From assembly GCF_041734735.1 (NCBI RefSeq), contig NC_134876.1:23678752-23742751 (forward strand): DNA of 64,000 nucleotides, in the 5' to 3' direction. The notes beneath the pieces were generated by a model. That model searched no databases. It was not told the DNA's origin and saw only the letters and a program-made list of their open reading frames with translations. This DNA comes from Babylonia areolata (taxonomy: Eukaryota > Mollusca > Gastropoda > Neogastropoda > Buccinidae). A program made the translations under genes and the position numbers. Shown here one piece after another: positions 24,087 through 32,489 of the stretch. Position 1 is the first letter of the stretch. The number at the start of each line of letters is the position of its first letter.

Positions 24087-25309
24087 TCACTTACATCACT
24101 TACCGCTAATTGGCCGCATCACCCTCACAGAGCACCGCATGCTGATTTGTTGCCTTTCAGATGAAGCTGTCCAAGGAGTTTCTGGAATACTCCAAGTACC
24201 AGGCGCTGGCTGCCAACACCAAGGTGTTCTTTGGCAACCAGATACCTGACATCTTTGTCGACCCCACCGTCCTCAGTGGCACATCACCAAGCGCCCTTGA
24301 CCAGTCACCAGAGTCCAAGAAGGTAAGGGAATGTTTAGTTTTTTTTGTTTTGTATAATTGTTTGTCAATTTTTTTATTTTGCTGAGTATGACATTTTTTT
24401 TTTTCATTTGCTTAGTAGTTTTTGTGGTTACAGGAGACAGAGTTTTGTTGTTGTTGTATCATACAATATACTGCAACTGAAAGGCACAAATATGAAGATG
24501 GGGATGGCTGAGAAGCCAGCATGCATGTTATGACTTTTTTAATGAATTTTTTTGGGCTGAACAAATACCCTGTTTTGGGGTATCTACTCAGTGAGCAGAA
24601 CAATATCTTTGTTTTTGTACCGATAGCTAGTTACTGTACACAACTGTGTTTTTGTTGGTGGGATGTGTGTGTTTGTGTGCATGCATGTGTGCATGTGTGG
24701 GTGCGTGTGTATGCTTTGACAAGATATCTCTTGCTATAAGTCTTAATTATATTGCCCAAATGTTGTTTTTTGTTGTTGTTTTTTTAACCTTTTTGGTTTT
24801 TTGTTGTTATTGATGTTAATTGTCAAAGTTATGGGCCCCTGTGCTAAGAAGGTAGAGCGCATTATGACTACCAGTAGTAACTATTATAATTATTATTCTG
24901 TTTTGATCAGTCGGGTTGGGTTTCTGTTCCAGAGTAAACTCTAGTTTTTCATGTGGCGTGCGAGCTGCCAGCATTACTCCAGAACATTCCAGACCATCTT
25001 CGTCATATGCATCCAGTGTCAACTTTGGGTTCCGATGTGTGTGTGCATGGGGAATTGGATGTGATCCCTTTCAGGCATTTGTGTTGTGTGTATGAGAGAG
25101 AGAGGGGGAGAGAGAGAGAGAGTAATGGAAAGAAAATAAGACTGAATATGCATTTGTAACCATAAGAGCAAGATGCGTTTGGATGATGGCAGTTTGACAA
25201 GGTGTGTGTGTGTGTGTGCACGCGCATGTTTCAAAACAAGTTTGATTTTGAGATGTTGACATTTTCAACCCATTTGTGACTTACCTTTTTTTCTTTTCTG
25301 TCTTTTTCT

Positions 25310-25345
<36 letters not shown>

Positions 25346-25369
25346 GTTACACAGATTTCAGGAGTTTGA
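5563..25369 (+). CDS. ERLIN1/2: erlin (ER lipid raft-associated SPFH-domain protein), 12 coding exons
   Basis: Coding exons: 5563-5650, 12302-12324, 13519-13599, 14880-14926, 15876-15937, 17137-17262, 18899-19031, 20955-21046, 21835-21924, 22702-22781, 24161-24322 and probably 25355-25369. All junctions are GT/AG and all phases join without a shift. The product is about 332 aa (human erlins 339-348). It has an N-terminal hydrophobic anchor (about residues 6-24), an SPFH/prohibitin domain (about 25-185) with the family stretches [16 protein letters not shown] and [10 protein letters not shown], then a long charged helix ([22 protein letters not shown]). A conserved NYT glycosylation sequon lies at residue 107. 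IPDIFVD aligns with the human C-terminal segment whose Phe supports higher-order assembly. Known family role: ring complexes on the lumenal face of the ER that recruit RNF170 to degrade activated IP3 receptors and restrain SREBP. It cannot be assigned to ERLIN1 or ERLIN2; an invertebrate would usually have one pre-duplication gene. Confidence 0.95.
5651..5980 (+). other. start of erlin intron 1, with poly-C and (AATAA)n tracts
   Basis: Unremarkable intron sequence up to a run of about 17 C's at 5880-5896, then an AAATA/AATAA repeat at about 5950-5978. On the reverse strand the latter reads (TTATT)n and could be the simple-repeat tail of the reverse-strand LINE whose coding part starts at 6365. 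Confidence 0.5.
6365..7789 (-). pseudogene. LINE reverse transcriptase (open RT segment)
   Basis: A 474-codon open stretch that continues upstream in frame ([17 protein letters not shown]) until the stop near 8000. RT motifs are in order: [104 protein letters not shown], and a C-terminal [10 protein letters not shown]. The catalytic FADD pair is intact. Without an intact upstream ORF it is part of a dead retroelement. Confidence 0.92.
9102..9512 (-). pseudogene. LINE N-terminal segment: NPGP motif and PHD finger
   Basis: A 136-codon open stretch at the 5' end of the LINE. A hydrophobic run (LLYLVGLLL) is followed by [10 protein letters not shown], with NPGP at 9273-9284, then a PHD-type finger (CGAC...CESC..WFHAEC). 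The hydrophobic run plus ExNPGP resembles the 2A-like 'skipping' peptides reported at the N-termini of CR1/L2-clade LINEs. The canonical D(V/I)ExNPGP is degenerate here: Ser-Pro replaces Asp-Val/Ile. Whether it ever worked as a 2A is unknown. Confidence 0.75.
9561..10500 (+). other. erlin intron 1 middle, no gene
   Basis: T-rich tract near 9580-9612, a CA microsatellite at about 9869-9906, otherwise A/T-rich intron. A 151-codon open frame at 9983-10438 has no recognisable domain and lies in intron sense sequence, so I treat it as chance. Confidence 0.6.
10537..11028. mobile_element. TIR element (MITE-like), 492 bp
   Basis: The left end, GACTCACTTGTGATAAA, is the inverse of the right end, TTTACACAAGTGAGTC, giving an almost perfect 16-bp terminal inverted repeat. 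The interior is A/T-rich with a short CA/CG-containing block near 10945-10990 and no ORF. It fits a non-autonomous DNA transposon. The motif just outside and across its left end (GGCAAGGCCTTCAAGACTC) recurs inverted at about 51890-51920, so the true left boundary could lie slightly further out. Confidence 0.65.
11029..12301 (+). other. erlin intron 1, distal part
   Basis: No supportable gene. There is a T-rich block near 11810-11845 and mixed TG-rich sequence. The intron ends with TTTGTGTTACAG immediately before the 23-nt exon at 12302. Confidence 0.6.
12302..12324 (+). CDS. ERLIN1/2: erlin 23-nt microexon (coding exon 2)
   Basis: Between TTACAG and GTAAGT lie 23 nt encoding the end of Gly30 and then HVGVYYR, matching human HLGVYYR. 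Phase joins exon 1 (one base left over) to exon 3 (phase 0). It is the only way to supply the conserved VYYR-GGALL junction, so I consider it real despite its size. It is flanked by introns of about 6.65 kb and 1.19 kb. Confidence 0.92.
12350..12530 (+). repeat. diverged copy of dispersed repeat family C
   Basis: Shares 'ACACCGCTTTTGCTGAAGCAG', 'CCCCTGACC' and 'GGTCAGGCCTTGAG' with the cleaner copy at 31571-31702, in the same orientation. Other copies are inverted at 19197-19250 and 52100-52262. Probably a short SINE; many substitutions make this an old copy. It sits 26 bp downstream of the microexon. Confidence 0.6.
13253..13385 (-). mobile_element. SINE-like dispersed repeat family X, reverse copy
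   Basis: Contains 'GGGCTGCAACTCCCACATTC', 'GAGTGGGCTTTTACATATATG' shortened, and 'CAGGCAGCCATACTC'. This is the reverse complement of the segment at 32743-32905. The family has four copies in this window (also 53744-53893 and 58075-58190). In the forward sense the copies end in an AAG/AGA-rich tail, as expected for a retroposed SINE. Confidence 0.7.
13445..13500 (+). repeat. (AGTTC)n head of a family C copy
   Basis: AGTTCAGTTCAGTTCAGTTC then TACTCCAGGAGGG parallels 'TTTCAGTTTCAGTAGCTCAA' plus GGAGGCG at the 5' end of the family C copy at 31571. Only the first roughly 50 bp are present. It ends about 20 bp before erlin exon 3. Confidence 0.5.
15579..15608. repeat. uninterrupted poly-C tract, about 30 bp
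   Basis: A pure run of about 30 C's in erlin intron 4, followed by TTTACTTTATC. Long C/G homopolymers are rare in animal genomes and often mis-assembled. It could form an i-motif or G-quadruplex. Confidence 0.9.
16143..16500 (-). mobile_element. tRNA-headed SINE family A, reverse copy
   Basis: Begins with the inverted tail TGTATTGTATTGTACTACA and TTTCTTTTTGTCATGACG, then the family body (GGGGAGAGC, 'CTTTTATGTGCACTAAGTG', 'TTTGTCATCTCATCCGAA'). The tRNA-like head, expected near 16480-16500, is not recognisable. It lies about 140 bp from a forward copy of the same family (16636-17014), forming an inverted pair. Confidence 0.7.
16636..17014 (+). mobile_element. tRNA-headed SINE family A, full copy
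   Basis: The head has A-box-like TGGCCTAGAGGTAAC and B-box-like GGTTTGAATTA, so it derives from a tRNA and carries a pol III internal promoter. The body has 'CTAGTCATTCGGATGAGAC', 'GCATGCACTTAGCACACAT' and 'GGGGTTGATCCTGGC', and the tail is AAATACAAATACAAATACAG. A poly-G block (16878-16910) interrupts the body. It ends about 120 bp before erlin exon 6. Confidence 0.85.
18771..18860. repeat. (TA)n/(TG)n/(TATG)n microsatellite
   Basis: Compound dinucleotide and tetranucleotide repeat ending about 40 bp before the acceptor of erlin exon 7 (18899). Length changes here would alter the spacing to the branch-point region. Confidence 0.9.
19197..20122 (-). mobile_element. long tRNA-headed retroposon family E, reverse copy
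   Basis: On the reverse strand, starting near 20122, a tRNA-like head with A-box-like TGGCGAAGTGGC and a perfect B box GGTTCGAATCC is followed by an approximately 800-bp body. The distal body (19290-19500) matches 48250-48490 in opposite orientation, including 'GTGACTCAGCAGCAGTGCAG' and 'GGTGTCCTAA'. 19197-19250 is a fragment of family C. No long ORF. It fits an unusually long SINE or a SINE-headed composite in erlin intron 7. Confidence 0.65.
20806..20840. repeat. (TA)n microsatellite
   Basis: A TA run in erlin intron 7 about 115 bp upstream of exon 8. Confidence 0.9.
21595..21830. repeat. (TCA)n/(ATC)n trinucleotide tract
   Basis: About 235 bp of TCA/ATC/CAC repeats that end directly at the acceptor of erlin exon 9 (21835). 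The tract probably acts as the pyrimidine-containing approach to the exon. Open frames through it encode poly-Ser/His and are artefacts, although two of them run into the true exon. Confidence 0.85.
21960..22140. repeat. CT/GT-rich tract with (TCTG)n
   Basis: A low-complexity CTCTGT and TATATATC tract just downstream of erlin exon 9. It has no coding value. Confidence 0.85.
22970..23275 (+). mobile_element. tRNA-headed SINE family A, forward copy
   Basis: A-box-like TGGCCTAGTGGCAAC and B-box-like GGGTCGAATCC, then 'GATGCTAGTCATTCTGATG', 'GTGTGCAGCATGCAGTTAGC' and 'AGAGTTGTCCCTGG'. The expected tail is replaced near 23240 by 'GAGGCCTGACTGAATG', which resembles a family C edge. Located in erlin intron 10. 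Confidence 0.8.
23515..24085. repeat. TG/CA microsatellites in erlin intron 10
   Basis: Separate TG tracts near 23520-23565, 23820-23840 and 23950-23970 and a CA tract at about 24033-24083, within otherwise ordinary intron DNA. No gene seen. Confidence 0.85.
24161..24322 (+). CDS. ERLIN1/2: erlin coding exon 11 (C-terminal helix and assembly segment)
   Basis: 54 codons, phase 0 at both ends, covering [33 protein letters not shown] and a Ser/Pro-rich end DQSPESKK. The NIP/QIP-x-x-FVD core is the conserved erlin oligomerisation region. The donor GTAAGG follows; reading on into the intron gives about 20 unrelated codons before a stop, so a further small exon is expected. Confidence 0.93.
25355..25369 (+). 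CDS. ERLIN1/2: candidate erlin last coding exon (ISGV-stop)
   Basis: After a very strong pyrimidine tract (about 28 T's) and TTGTTACACAG, the phase-0 reading gives ATT TCA GGA GTT TGA. The protein would end ...ESKKISGV at about 332 aa, within the family range. Rivals are acceptors at 26053 (8 codons then stop, inside a TIR element) and 27503 (16 codons). I prefer this one for acceptor strength and proximity, but the erlin C-terminus is poorly conserved. Confidence 0.5.
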   Translation: MSGV

Positions 25370-25804
25370 TACCATTGTAAGACATCTTACTGTCGAAAAA
25401 GTTATTCCTCTAAAACATTACAATCAGAACCTCTTTTTTTTCTTTTTCTTTTTTTTTTCTTTTTCTCAAATAAGGCACTTGGGTGTTTCTCATTGATGAA
25501 CGTGTTTGATTTGATTTGTCTGTGTCAGGAAAACATTCAGATTACAATCAGACCCTTTTTTTTCTCCTTCCCTTTTTCGGGTGTTTTTTTTGGGGGGGGT
25601 GCGGTGGGGGTGTGGGGGGGATAATGCACTTGGGTGTTTCTCATTTGTGAATATGTTTGGTTTGATTCTTGTGACCATGAGTTTAGACAAAGTTTTGTCA
25701 GTCTGGCATAGTTTTGGTTGATGCTGTCGGCGTTTCTGTTGGTTCACTGGATCAGATTTATATGCTGAATGAAGTGGAGAAGAGATCTGCAAGTTAGTGT
25801 GTTG

Positions 25805-26798
25805 TTAACCTTCACCATACGTCGGGGGTTCTGGTCGACCTATTTCTGTCTGTAAGTAAATAGTAAGAATTGTTTTTAATTAGATTATGGTTAGATTTTG
25901 TGAACGCCTCTAATTCTGTATGGGAATTGTTTCTTTGCACATTTTGTGTTGTCTCTGTTACTTACAAAATAGATACACACTTTGTAAGAAAACAACAAAA
26001 TATATCAGCACAAAACTATACACTGTTTACTTCCCCATCTTTTCAAATTCAGTCTCCAAGACATCTGTCAATGCCATGATACAAGAAGGCAGCCTCGGGT
26101 TTGTGTGGATTCCCACGCCCACTCTCCTGCCCTGTCTGACTATCTGAGCTAGAATTTGATTACAGTGAGAGTGTTAACTTGCCCAAAGTACATCCCCATT
26201 ACAGTGAGAGTGTTAACTTGCCCAAGGTACATCCCCATTACAGTGAGAGTGTTAACTTGCCCAAGGTACATCCCCATTACAGTGAGAGTGTTAGCTTGCC
26301 CAAGGTACATCCCCATTACAGTGAGAGGGTTAACTTGCCCAAGGTACATCCCCATTACAGTGAGAGGGTTAACTTGCCCAAGGTACATCCCCATTACAGT
26401 GAGAGTGTTAGCTTGCCCAAGGTACATCCCCATTACAGTGAGAGGGTTAACTTGCCCAAGGTACATCCCCATTACAGTGAGAGTGTTAACTTGCCCAAGG
26501 TACATCCCCATTACAATGAGAGGGTTAACTTGCCCAAGGTACATCCCCACTTTCTTGGCCAAGACGGCTCTGTTATGACAGTCAGCGTTTGGGGTGGTCC
26601 CCAAAGGCCAACTAGCCCTCGAGGCTATAGAACTAAGAGCCAGTGCAATCTTGCCTCCCAGTTTGAGAGTCATTCATAGTTCTTTATTAATGACAAAGCT
26701 ATAAAAATGAATCCTCACTGAAGTGGAGAAGCAATTGATCGTACAGCTCTCTCTTTGTTGGAATAAATTGGTAAATAACAAAGTACGGTGAAGGTTAA
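25805..26798. mobile_element. TTAA-ended TIR element holding a minisatellite
   Basis: The left end TTAACCTTCACCATACG and the right end GTACGGTGAAGGTTAA are inverted repeats with about 15 of 16 bases matching. The 994-bp element has no transposase. Its interior includes a second repeat (about 26130-26760) that is also present, without its own copy of the ends, at 33640-33910. The structure therefore looks nested. The 39-bp minisatellite lies within this inner repeat. Confidence 0.65.
26159..26548. repeat. 39-bp minisatellite, 10 units
   Basis: Ten head-to-tail 39-bp units start at 26159 and recur every 39 bp to 26510. Each contains ATTACAGTGAGAG and TTGCCCAAGG then TACATCCCC. Variants at two sites (GTGTTAAC, GTGTTAGC, GGGTTAAC) are interleaved; the GTGTTAGC-GGGTTAAC pair is seen at units 4-5 and 7-8, suggesting multi-unit duplication. 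Because 39 is a multiple of 3, frames stay open on both strands for 140-174 codons. These are not genes. Confidence 0.95.
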
Positions 26799-29658
26799 AA
26801 TGGGTCTTCCCAGACATGTTGAAGGTACTCTGAAGAAGGTTTGGTTCTGGTGTTGCAGTATCTCCCTCAAGGCAGATCTTTGTTGTTGGGTTGGCAGCAG
26901 GCACATCTGTGACTATCTGTTGCTGTCATGATGTTGACCTCTGACATCTTGTTTGGGTGTATTTGACCAGTTTGGTGCAGAAAGTCATTTTTTTCTGGTA
27001 ATGGTATTGAAGCAGGTGTTGTCATGAGCTTGTATCAGAAGATGGTTTGGAAAACATGTCTTTTTATTTTATGTTTCACTCAAGATTTGTGAGAACGAAA
27101 AATCAAAGGGTTTCAAGCTGAAGAAGTCTTGTTCCTGTTTGCCACTTTTTGTGAACTCTTTATTAAAAAAAAAAAAAAAAAAAGAAAGAAAAAAAAAGTG
27201 TTTCTTGAACAGGTTAACAAGTCTCATGTTTCTTTTCAATGTTGACAGAGTGTTCAACAAAAATTTCGATGTGTGTTGATGGTTTTTTGTTGTTGTTTTT
27301 TTATTTTTTTTATTTTTTTTTTGTTATTTTGTTTTTACATAATATCAGAACACTTAAATCATGGCACTTCCTGATGAAAATATTGTATGTTTTGTGTTGT
27401 GTTGTAAAAAAAAAAAAAAAAAAAAAAAAAATCCAAAAAAAAGCAACAATAACAAAACAAGTTGTGAGTGATAATTCATGATGTGCACTGTCTATCATCC
27501 AGTCCTTTCAGGACACAAAAAATCTTGAACTCATCACCAGAATGCTGCATGTTTGAACGCTCAGTATTGTTTCTTGTGAGCTGTTGTTAATACAATTCAA
27601 ATATGGCAGCACTTGTAACTTTGAGATTTTTGCTCAAAATGGCCCCAGAGCCAAGTTGTCAGATCAAGCAGGTTCTCATTTTGTGGTGTTAGACAGAGCA
27701 AGGTTTCACAAGGTTTTAATGATGCTTCAGTGCAAGTCGCTTTCAACCAAAATGAGCAACGTACTGAAACACAACATGAGCAACAATAACACGAACATAG
27801 AAAGCAAAGAAAGGTCGAGATGTGATTCAGATTCCTAAAGCACTTGGTTGTGTGTACAGTGCGGAGAGAAATAATTGTTTGATGAAAGTTCACTCTCTCA
27901 ATAGTTGGTTGAAAGTTCACTCTCTGACTGTGCAGTCACAGAGAGCATATTTCTGAGAAGCATGTCTGAGTATGAGACGGGAGATCAGATCACATGTTTG
28001 GCTGCAAGTCAAATCTGATTCTACATGTCAGAAAAGACAGGGAGGCAGAAAGAAACAAAAGAAATATTCAAGCGAATGACCCATTATCCAGAACACTTAT
28101 CACAGACTGTGTTAACAAAAAAGACATAATTTTTTTTTTTTTTAAAGGAAGAATCATATGTATGGATTGATATACAGACTTGAAGCTTGTATCATTTTTT
28201 TTCTGGTAGGCTTGTCTGGTGGTGAACTGAAGGATCATTTATCCCCACAAACTATGCAATATACCGTTTTGCAATGTGCCCTTAATGTCTTAAAAACGTT
28301 TTGTACATAAGTTAGAATCGTTTGTTCACGCTCTGGTAACAATCAGATTTAGATTCTAGCACCTTCCTTTACATGGAAGGCCCACAAACGACTGCTGCTG
28401 CTACCATCAAGTTCTCAGCTCTTCCAGGAGGCATAGCGAGGAGACTAGTGCATATTTCTCTGCTACACCTGCAGTTTTGATGCTGAAGAACACATATAAC
28501 TTTTGCTTTCTTATTTTTTATACATGCAAGAAATTAGTGGGAGCTTGACAAGGGGTAGTGCCTCATGGAAGACTGTGAGCAGATGCCTGACATTCAGATA
28601 AACCTAGTGCTTGAGCTAGTAAATGATAATTTAAAAAAATAGAAATTTCAAAGCTTGCTTTAACCAGAAATGTTTCGACTTGTTTGCCGTGAAAGATATT
28701 GCTATATGAACATCTTCTAAGTATCCAGATTGATGTAAAGGAAGTGGACTTCACTGTCTGAATTCTGACTTAGTTTGTCATTTTTGGCTGATGCCTAAAT
28801 TGATTGTTATGATTGCTGCATGTACTGTCGCTTGTCATTGACATTCATGTGGTTCATAAACTGTGACATTTAATTCTAATTGTTCTTTGTTCAAAGTTTG
28901 TTTTTTGTTGTTTTTTCTGAGCATCTTTTTTTGAACATTGATGTTGAATAGAACTTTTTGCTTTTTTATGTATGGTAATTGTTTGTGTACATTTAGGATA
29001 TTGTGAAATGATTATGATTGTTTGATATGTTTGTATATATGTATGCATGTTTTTTTGTTTCTGTTCTTTTTTGTTGTTTTTTTATGGCCATGTGTGTTTG
29101 GGTGTAAGCAACATTGATGGTAATAATTGTTGTGTTTTTGTTTGACTGCTTATCATGTGTGTGTGGGTGTGTGTGCAAATGTTTAGGTCTATTTTCCTGT
29201 GTGTGCGTGTGCACACATTTGTGAACATCAAGTGGCATATCTGAAAAGCTGTTTTGTGATTGAGAATGAAGGAGTACATGTTGTCTGTACAGTTTGTCAA
29301 TTAGTTGAATAACAGCATGAGGTAATGCTCAAAACAAAACAAAAAAAAGAGGAGTGAAAAAAAGAACAATCTGGAAGTAGGGAGGAGGATGAGAAGGAAG
29401 TACGAATTTTATTGTTCTTGGGTAATTTTGTCTCGGTTGCTTTTGATTGTGATTTCTTCCACAGATTTCTGTCTCTTTGACAGCTGAGAGTGTGTTCACC
29501 GTAACGCCTGCGGTTTCAGTTAAACCTTGGATACTTTTTCTTGTTTTTAACTAGTTATGATTGCAAATGATGAAATGCTTGTCCTCATGCTCACATTCTC
29601 AACATACAGAAATGCACACATTAGGTCTTTAACCATGTGTGTGCACATACATGTACAG

Positions 29659-29721
<63 letters not shown>

Positions 29722-30167
29722 AAACAAAACAAAACAAAAAAAAAACAAAACAAAAAAACACATAAGCATCTGATACACTCTACAGAAGTATATATTTGTT
29801 ATTGAAATAATTCTTAAAATGTATTCTGTGTACTCATTCATTTTATACAGCTTTCTGCATACTCATTTTATCAGAAACGCACAGATTAGACAGGAAAAAA
29901 TATATGTACAGGATGCCTCTGACTGACATCTACATTTATATCAGATGTGCACAGATTATTGGCTTTATCATGGTTGAGTATAATGGTAGTGGACTAATCA
30001 GAGCATGGTTAATGAAGCGATTGTTGACTTGGCTCCCTTTTGTAATCAAAATTCCTGCAGTTACCGAATAATACCCCAGTTAGCATCAGTACATCTGTTG
30101 CATGATGAGGGAGAGAGTCCATGTTTGTGGGTGTTTGTAGGTCTTTCTCTCCCTCTCTGTCTTTCTC

Positions 30168-30224
<57 letters not shown>

Positions 30225-31240
30225 GTTTGTGTGTTTCATTGCTTTCTCTCTCTCTCTCTCCCTCTCTTTCTCAGTCTGTCTGACTTTGTCATTTACGATC
30301 TCTCGATCTGAAAGAGTGAGCAATGGTTTTGATTTAGTCACTGAAACTGGTTTTGTTTGTGGTAGAGGGGTGTTTGCACTGCTTTCTACCAAGAGTTTTA
30401 ATGCGATGTGTGGGTCCTCTGAAGGATGTAGTAATTTTCAGGTCAGTTATTTTATGCTTTTTGTTTGTTCTCAGAATGTTAGCTCTTTCATGGGCCACAG
30501 TTTATTATATTTGTCTTCTGTTTTTTTTGTGTGGCTGTTCTCATACTTTTGTTGTTGTTTTTCTTTGTGGTTTTTTTCTTATCTTTTCCTGTGCTTTTTT
30601 TGTTGTTGTTGTTGTCCTTTGGAAACAAGTGTGTTTCACCAATTTGTTTTAGATATGCCATTTCTGTTCTATAACACCTTAATTAATCCTATATTAAGAG
30701 CTTTATAGTGAATCTTTATGAACCAGGTGTTTTAATGAAAAGAATAAAAACATATCTTTCTTCTTATTATTTATTTATTAATGAATCATCTTGATTTTTC
30801 TCCTTTTTTTCACATTTCCTGCCTAAAACTAAAAGAATGGCTTGTTGTACATGCAAACCTGTATTAAAAAAAAATTACTTGACACATCTTTCTGTGTGAT
30901 TATGTTTTGTTATGCAGACTTGAATGTGTGTGTGTGTGTGTGTGCACAAGTGTGGTGTGTGTTTGTGTCTGTGTGTGCTACTGTGTCTGAGAGAGAGAGA
31001 GATAACACTGACATTCCTTGAATGATGCATGTGATAAGTTTCATTTAGAATTTTTACATATCATTTACATCTCGGTGTGAAAGGTATTCACAATATTTGT
31101 GCAAATGATGCCAGAATAAGGTATTAGTTCAAGTACATGAGATCTGCTAAAAAAAATTTAGTGGTGGGGTGGTTGCATTAGAAAATGTGTGGGGGGAAAA
31201 AAGAAAGGTGGAGTGGACCTCTGACATTGGCATAAGGCAA
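26799..31240. other. erlin 3' flank / intergenic, no gene recognised
   Basis: T- and A-rich DNA with poly-A/T runs (27164-27200, 27406-27430), a CA tract (29660-29716), TG-rich patches (29150-29240, 30925-30960) and a long TC tract (30170-30225, 30246-30270). Part of it may be erlin 3'UTR; AATAAA occurs at 26762 and about 30744 but neither is convincing. Open frames of 90-195 codons at 30.0-30.7 kb are TC-repeat translations. Confidence 0.6.
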
Positions 31241-31244
31241 TCAG

Positions 31245-31462
31245 AGGAATTAAACAGACGCCATTGTAGAATTAACTAGTTAGGTGTTGGCTTTCTGATC
31301 TGCTAGTGATCGGGTTCAAGGCCCCGTTTCAGTAGTGGTGTATCCTCAGGAAAGGCACTTTGCAGCAAATATGTGCTGTCCTCCATTTCTTCAGTTGATA
31401 GCCTCCATTACAACAACCAAACCCTGTACAATGAAGCGCCATCGTGAGTGCAATAAATAAAG
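31245..31462 (+). mobile_element. tRNA-headed SINE family D, forward copy
   Basis: Contains TAGTTAGGTGTTGGC, B-box-like GGGTTCAAGGCCC, 'TCAGGAAAGGCACTTTGC' and an end at GTGAGTGCAATAAATAAAG followed by an AAAG tail. Reverse copies lie at about 33375-33500 and 46690-46830. The last 38 bp of the copy are repeated exactly at 31958-31995. Confidence 0.65.
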
Positions 31463-31570
31463 AAAGAAAGAAACTGAAGCAAAAAGTCGAGAAAAGAAGT
31501 CTGCTGTTTTGCACGTTCTGCCTCTCTCGATCGCCTTTGTTTCTTGCAGCTTTGGAGAGCCAATCAACTT

Positions 31571-31702
31571 TGAGTTTCAGTTTCAGTAGCTCAAGGAGGC
31601 GTCACTGCATTCAGACAAATCCATATACGCTACACCACATCTGCCAAGCAGATGCCTGACCAGCAGCGTAACCCAACACGCTTAGTCAGGCCTTGAGAAA
31701 AA
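31571..31702 (+). mobile_element. family C short SINE, best copy
   Basis: Begins TTTCAGTTTCAGTAGCTC, continues AGGAGGCGTCACTGCATTC and CATATACGCTACACCACATC, and ends GTCAGGCCTTGAG followed by 11 A's. About 130 bp with an A tail, so a short retroposon. It is the reference for the fragments at 12350, 13445, 19197 and 52100. Confidence 0.7.
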
Positions 31703-31704
31703 AA

Positions 31705-31860
31705 AAAAGGTGAATAAATAATAGATAAGCTTACATAAATAAATAAATAATAATTATAATATAAAAAAAGGTAGTAGTAATAATAATAATAATAAAATAA
31801 TGATAATAAATAAAGAAATAAGATAACAATGATGATAAATAAGCAAATAAATGTAAAACA
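31705..31860. repeat. (AAT)n/(AATAA)n tract
   Basis: A/T trinucleotide and tetranucleotide repeats following the family C A tail. Low complexity only. Confidence 0.85.
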
Positions 31861-32029
31861 TGAAGACACACATTCACACATACACTCACACATGCATAAC
31901 AGATATGCACCAAACATGCAGTTTCACAGATATGAAAGCACAGTTAAAATACATATAAACCCTGTACAATGAAGCGCCATCGTGAGTGCAATAAACTTTG
32001 AGAGAACAGGTCACCTAAGTGAGTGACTT

Positions 32030-32335
32030 TAACGACCTATTGGCGTTCGCCCTTAAGGTCAAGTTGTTCGTGGCTGTGGTCTTATCAATGAGGCGTGATG
32101 TGGTCGAGACGTTGGTCCAATGGTCCTGTGGGGGCATAGGGGGGATCCTCCCTGTGTCCTAACCGCTGGCGATGTCCGTGTTTGCGGTCCGAGGGTGGTC
32201 CGCGCTGCATCCTGGCTGTGCTCGGTTGGTAGAGTCCTGGTTGTCGGCCCGAGGCTGGTGCTCGCGACGTCCCTAGTACAGATGATATAACTGGCCTCTA
32301 TTAAATCGTCATGAAAGCACGGAACTCTCAAGCGG
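32030..32335. repeat. GC- and CpG-rich block with an internal duplicated segment
   Basis: Much richer in GC and CpG than its neighbours. Two related segments about 60 bp apart, 'TTGCGGTCCGAGGGTGGTCC' and 'TGTCGGCCCGAGGCTGGTGC', indicate an internal tandem duplication. A 90-codon reverse frame has a matching internal repeat but no known domain. It may be part of an unidentified transposable element or a small CpG island. Confidence 0.45.
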
Positions 32336-32489
32336 TGTACCCACTGCCATGATGGCTGTAAAACGCTATGGAAGCTTTGACCTTTTCAACGAAGTTTGGA
32401 CAAACCTAAAGAATCCATGCATGAAACAACAAAGTATGTGGGAATACTTACTTCGATATTTATCAACTGATACATATTGATACATAGAA

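Noticed and set aside
26053-26079. Alternative erlin last exon (8 codons)
   Set aside because: Lies within a TTAA-ended TIR element and has a weaker pyrimidine tract than the acceptor at 25354. Kept as second choice.
26159-26548. CRISPR-like regular repeat array
   Set aside because: Units are contiguous with no unique spacers, and the DNA is eukaryotic.
26149-26679. Overlapping 140-174 codon open frames on both strands with 13-residue repeats
   Set aside because: They are translations of a 39-bp minisatellite; 39 is divisible by 3, so frames stay open by arithmetic. No flanking coding signal.
27503-27553. Alternative erlin last exon (16 codons)
   Set aside because: Poor acceptor context, and no similarity to known erlin C-termini.
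30005-30708. 127-195 codon ORFs on both strands
   Set aside because: Ser/Leu or Arg/Glu polymers from a TC microsatellite.
31420-31995. Pair of LTRs suggested by a direct repeat
   Set aside because: Only 38 bp, no TG...CA ends, primer-binding site or coding region between; it matches a SINE 3' end.
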